A stretch of 64,000 nucleotides of DNA from Siphonodentalium dalli (GCA_032622095.1 CP136064.1:263291863-263355862); one strand, 5' to 3'; positions 22,422 through 34,979 are shown, counted from the first letter of the stretch. Notes: generated by a model from the sequence alone, not told the origin. A program made the numbers and translations.

Positions 22422-22632
22422 ATAACCCTTTGAGTGCCAGTCTGTTAAAGAATATAAGAATAAATTATTAAAATTGTAAAAAAATTTAAAAAACAAAAAA
22501 CAAAAATGTTAGGCCAATGCATTCTCTTATATATGCGAGGCGACCTATGGTCGACTCGCATATATAAGAGAATGCATTGGCACAGGGTATATGGGTTGAT
22601 ACAAAAATCGGACCTGGCACTCAAAGGGTTAA
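22422..22632 (+). mobile_element. TTAA-3 element carrying a single right-type PAL module
   Basis: Ends ACCCTTTGAGTGCCAG and TGGCACTCAAAGGG. Terminal TTAA at 22629-22632; the left TTAA has decayed to ATAA. PAL at 22513-22581. Its right end (ATATGGGTTGATACAAAAAT onward) is shared with the PAL-free MITE at 58287. Confidence 0.7.
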
Positions 22633-23668
22633 TATTACATTTTGAATTAGACTAATTTACCCAATCATGTACTTGTACATGCATATACCGGTATGTACTG
22701 GTAGATGTACATTTGTTTGTTGTTGCCATTTGTTCTCCAAAAACTCACTTTTCTACTAATTACATACAGTTCAATAAACATTTTAGAGGTCTGATAAATG
22801 TACATGTATGTTATCTCAGTGAATAGGCAGCCTTATTCAAATCAATATAATACATGTGTAAATATTGGGATTTAACAGCTGGATCAGGCTGGATAATAAA
22901 TTAATCCTCTTCATCATATGGTATATAAAATATATGCCATATTATATACCATTTGAAAGATCCAAACCATTGTATTATCAACTTATTTGGTGTAATAAAT
23001 TGTGAACATTTGTTTTTGTTGAGTTTCCTACATGTACATGTACGTGTTTTTGTGCTTAAGTTTCATCTGGTTTTGTTATGCAAAGTGTATTATTTTCAAT
23101 GGAGGGGGAATAACTCTATATTTTATTATTCCCCTTCCATTGAAAATACATTTTTAGTTTGAATTCTTTTGTATTCTGGGAGCCATTAAGGAGGAGGGGG
23201 TGAATCTTTTTATGATTTCAGCTCTTTTCTGTTTCTCTATGGGCATCTTCTGAGACACAGACGTTTCAAATGGTGATGAATTATAGTATTTTAATAATAT
23301 TTTATGGCATCGATTGTTATTAAAACCATATACCGGGTATCAAGGCACTATAAAAAAAATAATCGGTTCCTTAAAAACCGTGTAACATCTCAGTATTTAA
23401 TGACATTTATCGAAATGTACATATGAACAGGACTTCGACATAAAACAGCATTATCCCAACCGATTTCACTAGCTGGTTTACATCAAAGGAAACTTGGACT
23501 AGATGAACGACACTAACACAAAAAAAAAAAAATGGTCAGGTATTTTTAAGTCATCGACTGTCTGAAAATTGGAACCTATTAGTCAGGTTAATCAAATAGT
23601 CAAGTTTATTCCAAATTTCTGACCCCAACATTCCCAATTCACAGAAAGTCTTGTTTTCCTAACGCAAG
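22633..23668. other. No gene seen
   Basis: AT-rich. GTTATCTCAGTGAATAGGCA-type unique DNA, and a hairpin TATTTTCAATGGAGGGGGAA / TTCCCCTTCCATTGAAAATA at 23090-23150. Confidence 0.55.
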
Positions 23669-24057
23669 CAAGTCTGAGTTTATTGTTCCTGTCATTTGCA
23701 GAATGAGGTCCCCAGCGGGTAAAGTTAGTGACGCTATCCCACATAGCGGGCTAGCATCACTAAATTTACCCTTTTGGGACCTCATTCTGCTTCGGCCTCA
23801 TCTTTTCTGGAAAATTTCTTTATCATATATTGCATAATCGAGGTTCCCAATGGTTGTACATGTACATCACAATATTCACCATTTGAGAACTTCAATCTGA
23901 GTATATGTCTCCCATAGCAGATGAGGCCATGCAGAATGAGGTCCCCAGAGGGTGAATGTGGTGATCCTAGCCCACTATGCAAGATACGGTAGCGTCATTA
24001 AATTCACACTCTGGGGACCTCATTCTCCAAATGACGGGCAAACTAAACTCAGACTTG
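23669..24057. mobile_element. GAGGT-family hAT MITE, CAAGTCTGAGTTTA subfamily
   Basis: Ends CAAGTCTGAGTTTA / TAAACTCAGACTTG. Two sub-palindromes with CCCCAGCGGGTAAAGTT-type variants. Middle segment diverged. Confidence 0.75.
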
Positions 24058-24263
24058 AACAAACGATGGGACTTCCAATTAATTTATGACAATTATCAAG
24101 TCCCTTTGTTTAATTTGCAGAAAATAAGAATAAGCAATTGAATTCCAGGTACATTAAACTGTGTAATTACACTGAGTTTCACAGTGAAAAGTTTCCAATA
24201 CATGTACATGTACCTAGTAGCATATTCTTAATCTTTATATACATGTTCACATTTATCTACATG

Positions 24264-24585
24264 TACCCTGCTGGAAAAAACAAGTGTCCACTTAACCGCG
24301 GTGCGGTTAGCATTGCCACCACAGCTGAAATGCAACTACACCGATGCTCCACCGGCTAACTACAGTTGGAGCGCGGTGTACTTGCCATTCGGCCATGGTG
24401 TAATTGCTGCAGTGTGCGTTCATTAAACTGAAAAAAGACGATACAAACCAGAAATCTAACCATGGTGTACATGCCATTCGGCCCCGTTGTACTTGCCGTT
24501 CGGCTGCGGTGCTCAACTGCAGTTACAAACTCTGACACCGCAGCCAAACGGTAAATACACCGCGGTGCCAATGGACAGCGGGGTA
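24264..24585. mobile_element. Family D Tc1/mariner-like element, second copy
   Basis: TA-CCCTGCTGGAAAAAACAAG ... CAGCGGGG-TA; the right terminus is shortened. Shares the CTGAAAAAAGACGATACAAA segment and GC-rich units with 15543-15911. Confidence 0.7.
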
Positions 24586-24689
24586 TATAGAGGATCTCTA
24601 ATGATTCTATACAAAATTTATTAACACTAAATTCTTTGTCTTATTTCAGACCAACAGTCAATAACACTGAGACTGTATAAAAATAGTCG

Positions 24690-25570
24690 GGGATCTAAAC
24701 ATTAAGTGGTCCTTTAAAACGAGCTAGGGGCGTTAATAACATTAAGTGAACCTTTAAAACGAGCTAGGGGCGTTAATAACATTGCAGTATATGGGATCTA
24801 AACATTAAGTGAACCTTTAAAACCAGCTAGGGCGTTAATAACATTGCAGTATCCGGGATCTAAACATTAAGTGGACCGTTAAAACCAGCTAGGGCATTAA
24901 TCAGGGTCCGCACTGGACCAAAACTGATACTTGCCAAATGAAAATATTTTTTGCCAAATTATTTTAGCATTTGCCAAATGCTATCCCTGATAGTATCATT
25001 TTCTGCAACCTTAACTTTTATGTTTCGACACTCGCAGTTTGAACGGCTTTTGATATCGATAGAAAATCAGTTAGTTAATAATTAATTATACTTGCATCTC
25101 TATTGTGGTTTATCATACAACGATAAGCCAATCACCAAACAATACAATGGTAGAAGGGTTGCATCAACAGAAGGGCACATCACATGAGGATTAGCTACAT
25201 GTATGTAAATATCACCATCACACTACATACTAGTAATGCCTCCAACATCGGTACTAATGCTATGAGATTAACTACATCTTAATAGAGGTGTTAACTTTTC
25301 CTTAACCTTATAAAACATCACTGATATAATTATGTTGTATGATTTTCCTGAAATGAATGGTATTGATTGACCAACATTTTTCAACTGTCTTGAGAAATTT
25401 AAAAGTGACTTGCCAAAACTTTTGCCAAATGAAAATATTTTTTGCCAAATGTGAATTATTTTTGCCATTGGCAAGTGGCAGCGCAAACCCTGGCGTTAAT
25501 AACATTGCAGTATCGGGGATCTAAACATTAAGTGGACCGTTAAAACCAGCTAGGGCGTTAATAAGATTGC
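24690..25570 (+). repeat. Tandem repeat, about 60-70 bp unit, interrupted by a hAT
   Basis: Units contain GATCTAAACATTAAGTG, then AACCAGCTAGGGCGTTAATA and ACATTGCAGTAT. Four to five units lie at 24690-24901 and one more at 25493-25570, beyond the inserted element. Alternate units differ by a CGAGCTAGGGG/CCAGCTAGGG variant. Confidence 0.75.
24902..25492. mobile_element. hAT-like element, 591 bp, TSD GCRTTAAT, inside a tandem repeat
   Basis: Ends CAGGGTCCGCACTGG and GCGCAAACCCTG, with repeated TTTTTGCCAAAT motifs near both ends. The flanks GCATTAAT and GCGTTAAT differ at one base. It interrupts the GTTAATAACATTGCAGTAT tandem repeat. A fragment of the same family is at 2600-2686. Confidence 0.7.
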
Positions 25571-25845
25571 AGTGTTGACTTATTATATAATATCACTAGA
25601 GTCACATTGCTGAAAATAATTCATGGATGAAACTCATTCAATGAACAACATCAACTGCACCAGTGATTGCTTTCATAATGCAATATGATAGTTGCAAGGG
25701 ATTCTAGACATTTCGTACCATCTGGTCATTTCGTACCATATTTTTTTTATCGTTTCGTACCGCATTGTTTGGTCGTTTCGTACCATGTAGAAAATCAGAT
25801 GGTACGAAACGACCACGTTACGAAACGTCCTGTACCCGTTGCAAG

Positions 25846-25975
25846 TCTGGACATAATGTGTGACATTTACCGACTGAGGTCCCCAGATGGTGAATTTAGT
25901 GACACTATCCTGCACTGTGGGCTAGCATCACCATATTCACCCTCTGGGAACCCATTCTGCTATATGAGGTATTTA
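25846..25975. mobile_element. GAGGT-family hAT MITE, left part only
   Basis: A single sub-palindrome (CTGAGGTCCCCAGATGGTG to GGGAACCCATTCTGC) next to a CAAGTCTGGACATAATGTG end; the right half is absent. Just upstream, 25705-25835 holds short GTTTCGTACCA inverted repeats. Confidence 0.65.
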
Positions 25976-25996
25976 TTCCCATAAAAACTGTATAAA

Positions 25997-27416
25997 TCTA
26001 ATATATATTTTGGGACTTCTGTCTGTTTGTCTGTGTGTTAGCTATGGTCTGGAAAACTGCCGGACGGATTGAGTCCAAACTTCCTATCTAAGGCCAAATA
26101 AATATATACCTGTGTTTCCGGTGACCCGCCCGCCCCTATTTCGGAGCTCCCGACGGTTTTCATTTTATTCATTTTGAAGAAGAAAAAAAGATTATTTTTT
26201 TTTTAATACAAATACTAGTACACGCTCTAAAATTGGATATATATCATATGTCATATATATTTAAAAGGGCAGGATTTATTAAAGTGATGAAATTTTTTCA
26301 GAAATGTAATAAAACTTCAATTAAACTAGTACAGGATGGAAATACATGTATATCCATTCTATTGCGAGATATATGTCCTGTTAGAAGCCAAGATACTGCA
26401 TTTTACGGGTTTAGATTTATAATTTTTCTCACGACGTGACGAACCATGGTCGGCACGCCGTGTCTGATGACAATATTTATCTAGTTCGGTACAAAACACA
26501 TCGTTTTATAATAACATGTATGTTATTAAATTAATCGTGAAATAGTACAGGCATACAGTATGTACATAGACTGTAATGATGCAAATGTTAGTTTTTGTGC
26601 TCTCTGTGTTTCTTTAATGTTAAATTCACTGTATTATTATTATTATTCAAATACCACATAAAGTTATTTTACTGTTTAAATACTGTTTCCTTGCTTTTAC
26701 AATAAAACAATAAATTACACTATATTCTAATAGAATCTACTTAGTTTTATTATTTTATAGTCAATTACAAACAAGGAGAAGTTGGCTTGGTGGTCGCATT
26801 CAAATTTATTTCGAGCAAAGTTGAAAATAAAATGAAAAAATAAAATAAAATGAAAAGCCCCTATTTTTTTCTTGCATGTCACCAGAAACACAGGTATATA
26901 TTTTTTTGGCCTAAGGGTAAAATCCCAGATGAAGTGTCATCGCACCGCTTCTGAGAACGTCAGACCACTCCTTCTCCATTCCCCCGCCACCGCAATGGAA
27001 ATTCATGGGTTACTCGCGTGATAGTTAAAGAGCGTTCGTATCCGCAGTGTCGTTGATAAAGAGCGTGTCTGTCCAGACATGAGCGTGTTGTGTGATTCTT
27101 ATGTCTGTTCGTACTTAGGGGTTCCTAGGAATGGGGGAGATTTTCATCGGGTCAGTTTTTCCGCCCAAGGTGACCTTCACCTTGAAACGGGTACCCACAA
27201 ATGATCTAATATATATTTTGGGACTTCTGTCTGTTTGTTTGTCTGTTAGCTATGGCCGGGAAAACTGCTGGACGGATTTCGACGAAATTTGATACCTATG
27301 GGTTATTTTGTCCGGGGAGTGTTTTGGACGGGTCAAAGCGTTACCCCGACCTTACCTTGACCTTCAAAATGGTCAATTCAAGGTCAAAGCCCGGACGAAG
27401 TCGGGTCACCTGCTAG
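25997..27416 (+). mobile_element. Helitron family, two 5' ends and one 3' end
   Basis: TCTAATATATATTTTGGGAC occurs at 25997 and again at 27205. The only 3' end is CTAG at 27413-27416, with the CCCGGACGAAGTCGGG hairpin and a following T. The 27205-27416 part (212 bp, A before and T after) is a complete minimal element. The longer 25997-27416 span may be a larger element or a truncated copy beside it. Confidence 0.6.
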
Positions 27417-28349
27417 TAATGGTATAAAAAGAAGGTGAAAGCAAAAAAAGGCTGCTATCAAATATTTTCTTCACCACTGTGACCACATGCTTTATATTTT
27501 AGTCAGCATGAACATAAACCGTCCATATAAATATTTGTTTTACCATACATGTAACGCCAAAGAAAATTAAATATGCTTTTGGGGTTACATGTCAGGAAAA
27601 ATTAGGGTCGGTAGGTAGGCTTTAAATTTTATTTTTTAAATTATTTCTTATTGAGATATACATGTATTTATGGCTTTCTTTTCTGCCTTGAAATTTAATG
27701 ATAATATTGGGTTGAGAAAAAATTTCTTTGCTTTTGTACAAGTCAAATACATTTACTGAGAAATTAACTTATTTTTGGATGTTGGAATGTGTTTTTTCCC
27801 CAGTTTATTATATGTTGCCTACATGTATATACAGGTAATTGATGAAATTTCCAGAGATTTTATAGTTGTTCCATAGTAAAAATGTTTAGGGTAGGCAGGG
27901 GTAGGGGGTAAATTAGGGTCGGTAGGGAAACCCCAGCCACAAATATTTTTTCCTTCGGCCTAATGAGGAAAAAGTTATAGGAGGGGTACATATACATGTA
28001 GGTAAACCAGGCTATTAAATTGCTGCTGCCTTACAGGTCATATTAATACATCTTTCCAATTAAGAAGGAGTTAAAGTGGCAACATTTGAATGGGGAATTC
28101 AGTGCTCATTTTTGAGAAAAGATTGATCAAACCTTTCGAAAGTTTGAAGACTTATCTATTATTGTTTTTATTTCCATCAAATGTCACAAAACATAAAATG
28201 AAAAATCTAAATATTGAGTAATCTTGACTTGAAAATGAACACTGAATTCCCCATTTAAATGTTGCTACTTTACCTCCCTCTTAAGCCACCTCAGAAAATT
28301 AATAACGCTGTATGGTAGCTACTACATACATCTATATATTATACAATTG
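27417..28349. other. No gene seen; contains two inverted GGGTCGGTAGG segments
   Basis: TTAGGGTCGGTAGG occurs at 27603 and 27913. AACATTTGAATGGGGAATTC (28082) and GAATTCCCCATTTAAATGTT (28244) are inverted repeats about 180 bp apart, probably an old foldback MITE. Confidence 0.5.
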
Positions 28350-30227
28350 TTAGCTCAACTTACTTTGTAAGTTTGAGCTATTGCCATGGCTTGGCGTCCG
28401 TCGTCTGTGTGTCCGTCAACAATTTCCTTTGGCGCAGGCTACAGGTCGTAGCTTTGGTCTGATCTTTATGTAGATGGGAATGAGTCATTTTGGGGTCATT
28501 CGGCCAAAAAACAAGGCCGCTGGTAGCCATCTTGGATTTCAAAATTAAATCCATTGGCGCGGGCTACAGGCCGTACTGTTTATGTGATCATAAAATTTGT
28601 CATGAATGTTGACATTTACATGTAGATGGGAACGAGTCATTTTAGGATATTCGGCCAAAAAACATGGCCTCTGGTGGCCATCCTGGATTTTACTCTTTGC
28701 ATCACTAAATCCTTTGACACATCCTAGAGACCACATCTCTGATCCGATCATCACCACACTTCATATGGATCATCGGGGCGACCTCTAGATTGGAACGAGT
28801 CATTTTGGGGTCATTTGGCCAAAAAACATGGCCGATCATCACCAAACTTCATATGGATCATCGGGGCGACCTCTCGATGGGAACGAGTCATTTTGGCCAA
28901 AAAACATGGCCACTGTCAGCCATCTTGGATTGGTCATTCGGCCAAAAAACATGGCTGCTGGTGGCCATCTTGGATTTCAAATTTGAATCCATTGGCGCGG
29001 GCTACAGGCCGTACTGTTTGTCTGATCATCATAAAATTTGTCATGAATGTTGATATTTACATGTAGATGGGAACGAGTCATTTTAGGATCATTCGGCAAA
29101 AAACATGGCCGCTGGTGGCCATCTTGGATTTTACTCTTTGCATCACTAAATCCTTTGACACATCCTACAGACCACATCTCTGATCTGATCATCACCAAAC
29201 TTCACATGGATCATCGGGGTGACCTCTAGATGGGAACAAGTCATTTTGGGGTCATTTGGCCAATAAACATGGCCGCCGTCAGCCATCTTGGATTTTACTC
29301 TTTGCATCACTAAATACTTTCACACACCCTACAGACCACAACCCTGATCCGATCATGTCCAAACTTCATATTCATCATTGGGGTGGCCCCTAGTTTTGCA
29401 CGAATCACTTTGGGGCAAATCGGCCAAAAAACATGGCCGCTGGTGGCCATCTTGAATTTCAAAATTGAATCCATTGGCGCAGACTACAGGCTGTACTGTT
29501 TGTCTGATCATCATAAAATTTGTCATGAATGTTGACATGTACATGTAGATGGGAACGAGTCATTTTAGGATCAATAGGCCAAAAAACATGGCCACTGGCG
29601 GCCATCTTGCATTTTACTCTTTGCATCACTAAATCCTTTGACACATCCTACAGACCACATCCCTGCTCCGATCATCACCAAACTTCATATGGATCATCGG
29701 GGTGACCTCTAGATGGGAATGAGTCATTTTGGGGTCATTTGGCCAAAAAACATGGCCGCCGGCAGCCATATTGGATTTTACTCTTTGCATCACTAAATAC
29801 TTTGACACATGACTACATGTACATACATGTACCACATCCCTGATCTGATCATCACCAAACTTCATATGGATCATCAGGGTGACCTCTTGATGGGAACTAG
29901 TAATTTTGGGGTCATTCAGCAAAAAAATATGGTCACCAATGGCCATTTTGGATGACTTTGTATGACTAAATATTTCTACAAAATCCATTAGCGTGGGTTA
30001 TAGACCGATCTGTTTGTTTGATCTTCATGAAATTTGTCATGGATGTTGACATTGACATGTAGATGGGAACGAGTCATTTTGGGGGTATTTGTCTCTCTTC
30101 ACATTTACATTTTGTCTTACTTTAAGACATTTCAATTAGCTCCTTTCCTATTTCCTCCATTTACTGTCAACCATTAAATTATTCCCCTACCTAAGTTGAG
30201 CTACAGTGTCATTGACACTTTCATTTT
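28350..30227 (+). repeat. Long interspersed repeat with internal 430-bp tandem units
   Basis: Starts near TTAGCTCAACTTAC and ends near TAAGTTGAGCTAC (weak inverted ends). The interior repeats about four times a unit containing ATGGGAACGAGTCATTTT, GGCCAAAAAACATGGCCGC, GCCATCTTGGAT and CCGATCATCACCAAACTTCA. Frames through it are products of the repeat, not genes. Confidence 0.75.
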
Positions 30228-30334
30228 ATGTTGTTTGCAGACTATCTACCCCTCGACACTATTATACATTGCCCCCTGGAATTTGGTTCAATTCTGCACA
30301 CACCATTGACAGCTTCTGAAATTTGCCTCAATTT

Positions 30335-30645
30335 ATTCACCCTCTGGGTACCTCATTCTGCTTTGCCCTCAACTGTTATGGGAGACCTGGGATCAGAATG
30401 AAGTTCCCCAGTTGAAGTTGATGAGGTTCACCCATTTGTCACCTCGATTATGCACATTTTATCTTCTGCAAATTTGGGGATATAGAACCTATACTGAAGG
30501 GGAAAAGTAACTACAATGTTAATTTGAGACTATATATACATGTATACATGTACTTCCAATAAGATGAGGCCTAAGCAGAATGAGGTTCCCAGAGGGACTA
30601 AATTCACCCTCTGGGGACCTCATTCTGCAAATGTCAGACTGTTCT
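30335..30645. mobile_element. GAGGT-family hAT MITE, 5'-truncated
   Basis: Starts within the first sub-palindrome and keeps the middle segment (CACCTCGATTATGCACATTT) and the second sub-palindrome, then decays at 30640. Confidence 0.65.
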
Positions 30646-31366
30646 TATTTTTGTTATTAATAACCCTCCAACAATGAGATTTTGCATGTCAAAACCATTC
30701 TGTAAACTGGTGCAAAAAATATTCTGAAATCATAGTCAGACTAAAATATTTTTAACTCACGATTAGCTATGTTTTTGGACAACACTGTAACAGTTTTGTT
30801 TTCGTTTGTCTAAGCCTGGATATAGTGTGTCTGAGTCTCATATACACTATATTGCGCAAACTTGGCAACAATATGTCAATGATGGGGGGGAAATTGAATA
30901 TTCAAATATTAGCATGGAGTCCGATTCGGTGTCCACAGCGACTTTCACACGGATATATCGATATTGAATCACATATTCGCAGTTCACTCCCTACATGTGT
31001 GGTGACCTTCATTATCCCACACCACCGACTTATTATATATAACCTTTGTACAGTCATTTGTCGGGTATTCAACCAGCTTGCAGTAATTAAGGCAAGCTAC
31101 CTGTACATGTATTTGTCAATTTTTTTGATGGAAGTAAACAACATTCTCACACCACCTGGACTTTTGCGCCTTTCCTGATAAATATTAGGTCAATCGGTGA
31201 ACAAATGTCAGATGAAATTGGCTGCTCATTGAATACATAGTAAGACTAATTATTAACTGGAAGTATAGCTTCATTCCTGATATATCATATGACAGAGAGA
31301 CAGTAATTTGCTGTTAAAAAGCTGAAGAGCTGATAGAGCAATTTATCCCTGGGGTACTAGTAGCTT
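30646..31366. other. No gene recognised
   Basis: A 117-codon plus-strand frame (30825-31178) lacks any motif I know and is likely chance. Confidence 0.5.
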
Positions 31367-31816
31367 CAAGCCTTGAAATAGTTTTTCTGTCATTTGCAGC
31401 ATGAGGTCTCCAGAGGGTGAATTTAGTGACATTATCCCGCATGGTGGGCTAGCATCACCAAATTCACCCTCTGGGAACCTCATTCTGCCTAGGCATCAAC
31501 TGCTATGGGAGACCTATGATCAGATTGAAGTTTGTGATGTTCACCCATTAGTCACCTCGATCATCTATTTTATCTTCTGCAAATTAGGGGATATAGAAAC
31601 TGAACAGAGGGAAAACGTAACTAAAAACAATGTTAATTTGAGACTATAGATACTTCCCAGAAGATGAGTCCAAAGCAGATTGAGGCCCCCCCAGAGGATG
31701 AATTTGGTGATGCTAGCCAAATGAGGTCCATAGAGTGAATTTGATGATTCACTAAATTCATCTTCTGCATGGGGGACCTCATTCTTCAAATGACAGACAC
31801 ACTATTTGAAGCCTTG
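31367..31816. mobile_element. GAGGT-family hAT MITE, long form
   Basis: CAAGCCTTGAAATAG ends; flanks AGTAGCTT / GGTAGCTT match at 7 of 8 bases. Contains both sub-palindromes and the middle segment. Confidence 0.75.
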
Positions 31817-32313
31817 GGTAGCTTTATATATAATAAGTGGGATAGCTTCTCACCTGTCTTTAATATCTAGTTACCAACTCTGCCCTAATGATTCTATTCA
31901 CAGAGGTATGGATTCATGGGGTTAGATACTTTAGATTATATTCAAAACAGATCTCTGTGATATAATACACTGTCTCCTCTTATTTCATCTGATTAGGCTG
32001 AAGAAAATTAAATGGACCCTAGGCACTTTCAGTGTTGGTGTAACATGTCTTCTCCCCCTGGATATATCCACCCCCACTCATGAATAATAAAAGAAATTTA
32101 CTCATTTCATATCGTTGAACCTGAAATGTCTAAAGTCTAATTTTGGCATCAATAAAATCTTCTGTTTGTGGAGGTACTAAATCTCTTTTCAAAATATTGT
32201 TCAACCGCTCTAGGATCCTGCAGCTGCTTAGACTTAAAATGATGTCATGAATATGAGGAATAATTTGTCTGTGATGAATTGGGACCTTGGTCTTTATAAT
32301 ATTTAGCCTCTTA

Positions 32314-32911
32314 TTATACCCCCACTTTCGAAGAAAATGGGGGGTATACTGGATTGACTGCGTCCGTCCGTCTGTCACGCTTTCTCCCCCCGTTTGTCGA
32401 GCCGTCCATCCGTCTGTCTGACCTCATAACTCGAATAACTATGAACCGATTTCATTAATTTTTTGTATGCAATCTCCTTAGGACTGCCTCTCCGCATGAT
32501 GCTAATTGTAGTTCGGTCCGACTTTTTCAACTTATTTTGACTTAGAAAATTCTGTCCGACTTAAAAACTTTAACAAATATGAACCGATTTCAATAATTTT
32601 TGGTATACATGCTGCTCACAATAACCTCTACATGATGCATCTAGGGATTGGCTCAGACTGTTTTTTGTAATATTACACTTCATTTTTGACTTATTTTGAC
32701 TTAGAAAATTCTGTCCGATTTAATAACTTTAACAAATATGAACCAATTTGAATAACTTTTTCTGTACAATTAAACTTCTTGTGACACCATATCGATATAA
32801 TAGTCCGAATTTTTCTTTAAAGTTAAAAATCTTTTTTGTTTGGTTTATGGATAATGCGGGTTGAATTTGCCACGGTGGGGGTATGCTAGCACTCGAGTGC
32901 ACACCTCTTGT
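32314..32911 (+). repeat. Interspersed repeat, GGGGGTATAC family, copy 1
   Basis: Runs from TTATACCCCCACTTTCGAAG to CACTCGAGTGCACACCTCTT. Three internal degenerate units start AAAATTCTGTCCGACTTA. Nearly identical to 49501-50116. Confidence 0.75.
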
Positions 32912-33249
32912 TCAATAAGACAAGCAAACATCCTCCCCTTTCTCATGTCATCCACACAGTGTGCTCCATGCTCCTTCATCATGTGGGGAAATTATTTGAC
33001 GGATCATAGGTTTTAAGCAATTATGTCTTTCACTATACCTACATGTAAATTGACAAACGCAAAGGCTTTATAGTTCATCAGCCAGTCCTCCATATATGAC
33101 TTGTTACTGTCGTTTCCGGAGGGCGAGGTGTGATTTCCACTGACTCTGTCAGATGTGTCACCTGGTCAGACACCCATGGTCACTTACCTGTTATGGTTAC
33201 TGATAAAACAAACCCATTCATAACTGCATACTAGTAGGTCATTTTAACC

Positions 33250-33388
33250 TACAGTAATGCTCTAAGTAAATCAACTCCTTAACCACAGCAGAATTATGGG
33301 TAATTTTTCAGGATTTAGTCGGAAATATGGCTTGTTGCCATTCATCGGAAAGCTCTCGGTGAGATTGATTACTTAGAGCATTACTGTA
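33250..33388. mobile_element. Family C MITE, shortened, between two copies of a 40-bp sequence
   Basis: TA-CAGTAATGCTC ... GAGCATTACTG-TA with most of the right arm deleted. Both flanks carry AAAACAAACCCATTCATAAC (33206 and 33407), a duplication much longer than a TA site. Confidence 0.75.
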
Positions 33389-33924
33389 CCTATTATGGTT
33401 ACCTATAAAACAAACCCATTCATAACTCATAACCTAAACCATTCAGAAAATTATAATCAGGCTTGTAACCCAAACCACAAATATTTATTTCTTTAGCCTA
33501 AATCGTGTTCCTTGGGTTCAGTGCACATCATTAGCTCTCCACAGTTTGCTTATGCATTCCTTCATCAAAGTACCTTTTGATAAGATCTTTTTATTATGTA
33601 GCCCAGTCACAGATTAGAAAACAACACAGAGCAGCTCATGTGGATTGAGTTATCTGGAGTTCAATTGTAAAATAAATATCATTCTTCTGTGGAAGACGAT
33701 ATCTCCTTGTTGATAGTTTTTTAGTTCAATATATTGCGGTGTTCTGACTTTGCATGCTGGATCTTGTGGTCCTTATTTATTGAGAGTGTCTGCATTATAT
33801 GCACCTATCAGTGATCACACCTATCCAGGATCACAGAGTATTATGATCTGCTGAAGGTATAATTTCATTATAATCATTGTAAATTTTATTTCATGATTTT
33901 TAGGACGTTTCCCAGCTACAAATG

Positions 33925-34305
33925 CCATAACTAATTTACTCCTTAACCACAGCAGAATTATGGGTAATTTTTCAGGATTTAGTCGGAAATATGGCTTGTT
34001 GTCATTCATCGGAAAGCTCTAAGTGAGAGCTTTCCAATGAATGACAAACAAGCCATACAGTAACACCCTAATTAATTGACTCCTTAACCACAGCAGAATT
34101 ATGGGTAACTTTTCAAGATTTAGTCGGAAATATGACTTGTTGCCTTTCATCGGAAAGGTCTCCCCTAAATCCTGAAAAGTTACCCATAATTCTGCTGTGG
34201 TTAAGGAGTCGATTAATTAGGGCATTACTGTATTTCTGATTAAATCCTGAAAAATTACCCATAATTCTGCTGTGATTAAGGAGTTGATTATTTAGGACAT
34301 TAGTG
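33925..34305. mobile_element. Cluster of three or four partial family C MITEs
   Basis: Arms at 33940-34052, 34062-34168, 34166-34232 and 34233-34302 in alternating orientation. The copy between 34062 and 34232 is nearly complete; the rest are single arms. Confidence 0.7.
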
Positions 34306-34327
34306 TAACTTTTCCTTATTTTTGGAA

Positions 34328-34588
34328 TTAACCATTTCTTGTTGGGAGCTGAGCTGGTGCAGCATTAAAACCATGTGCCAGTGATTCTCTTATATAGGCG
34401 AGTCTCCCATAGGGAGCCTCACATACATGTACATGTATATAAGAGGAATGCACTGGCTTACAAGGCAAGGTAAATATTGTTAGGACAATGTATTCTCTAA
34501 TATATGTGAGGCACCCATACTCGCATATATAAGACAATGAATTGGCACATGGTTCTCGCAATATTTTGTCCAGTCATGGAAGGGTTAA
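34328..34588 (+). mobile_element. TTAA-2 element, uninterrupted copy
   Basis: TTAA at 34328-34331 and 34585-34588, 261 bp. Class II PAL left copy (34376-34458; an ACATGTACATGT expansion in one arm) and a shortened right copy (34491-34546). The spacer GGCTTACAAGGCAAGGTAAA is the empty-site relative for the hAT at 4542. Confidence 0.75.
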
Positions 34589-34979
34589 TATAATGTTGAG
34601 ATTTCCCGTAAATGGGGTCTCGAAACAATTTTAATAGAATTATCTACTGTTTGGAGTTTGCTCGTACACTTGGTGAGTAATTGTTATTAGGTATAAATTT
34701 TAATTTATAGTTTGCTAAAACTTCACTTACTCAACACTTTGACCTGATGTAGCAATTTGAGAAATAAATTCCAATTCTAATGCCTGCATGCATGCTCACT
34801 TGTTCATCTGTGTAATTATATAGGTATGAAAACATGCAAATATAAGAGAATACACTGTCATAGGATTTCACATCATGAAAGGGTTATAAAGGGCAATTAG
34901 GATGGTATATACATAGTAGTTTTCTATAATAGTGATGTCATATTTCAAAGACAGAATATCACATATCAATGATAAAGCT

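Noticed and set aside
28545-29988. Repeated frames with KHGRWWPSWI or HVNIHDKFYDD motifs
   Set aside because: Produced by the 430-bp units of the interspersed repeat; frames break between units and run on both strands.
30825-31178. 117-codon plus-strand frame
   Set aside because: No motif, no splice context and flanked by MITEs; length is compatible with chance in this window.
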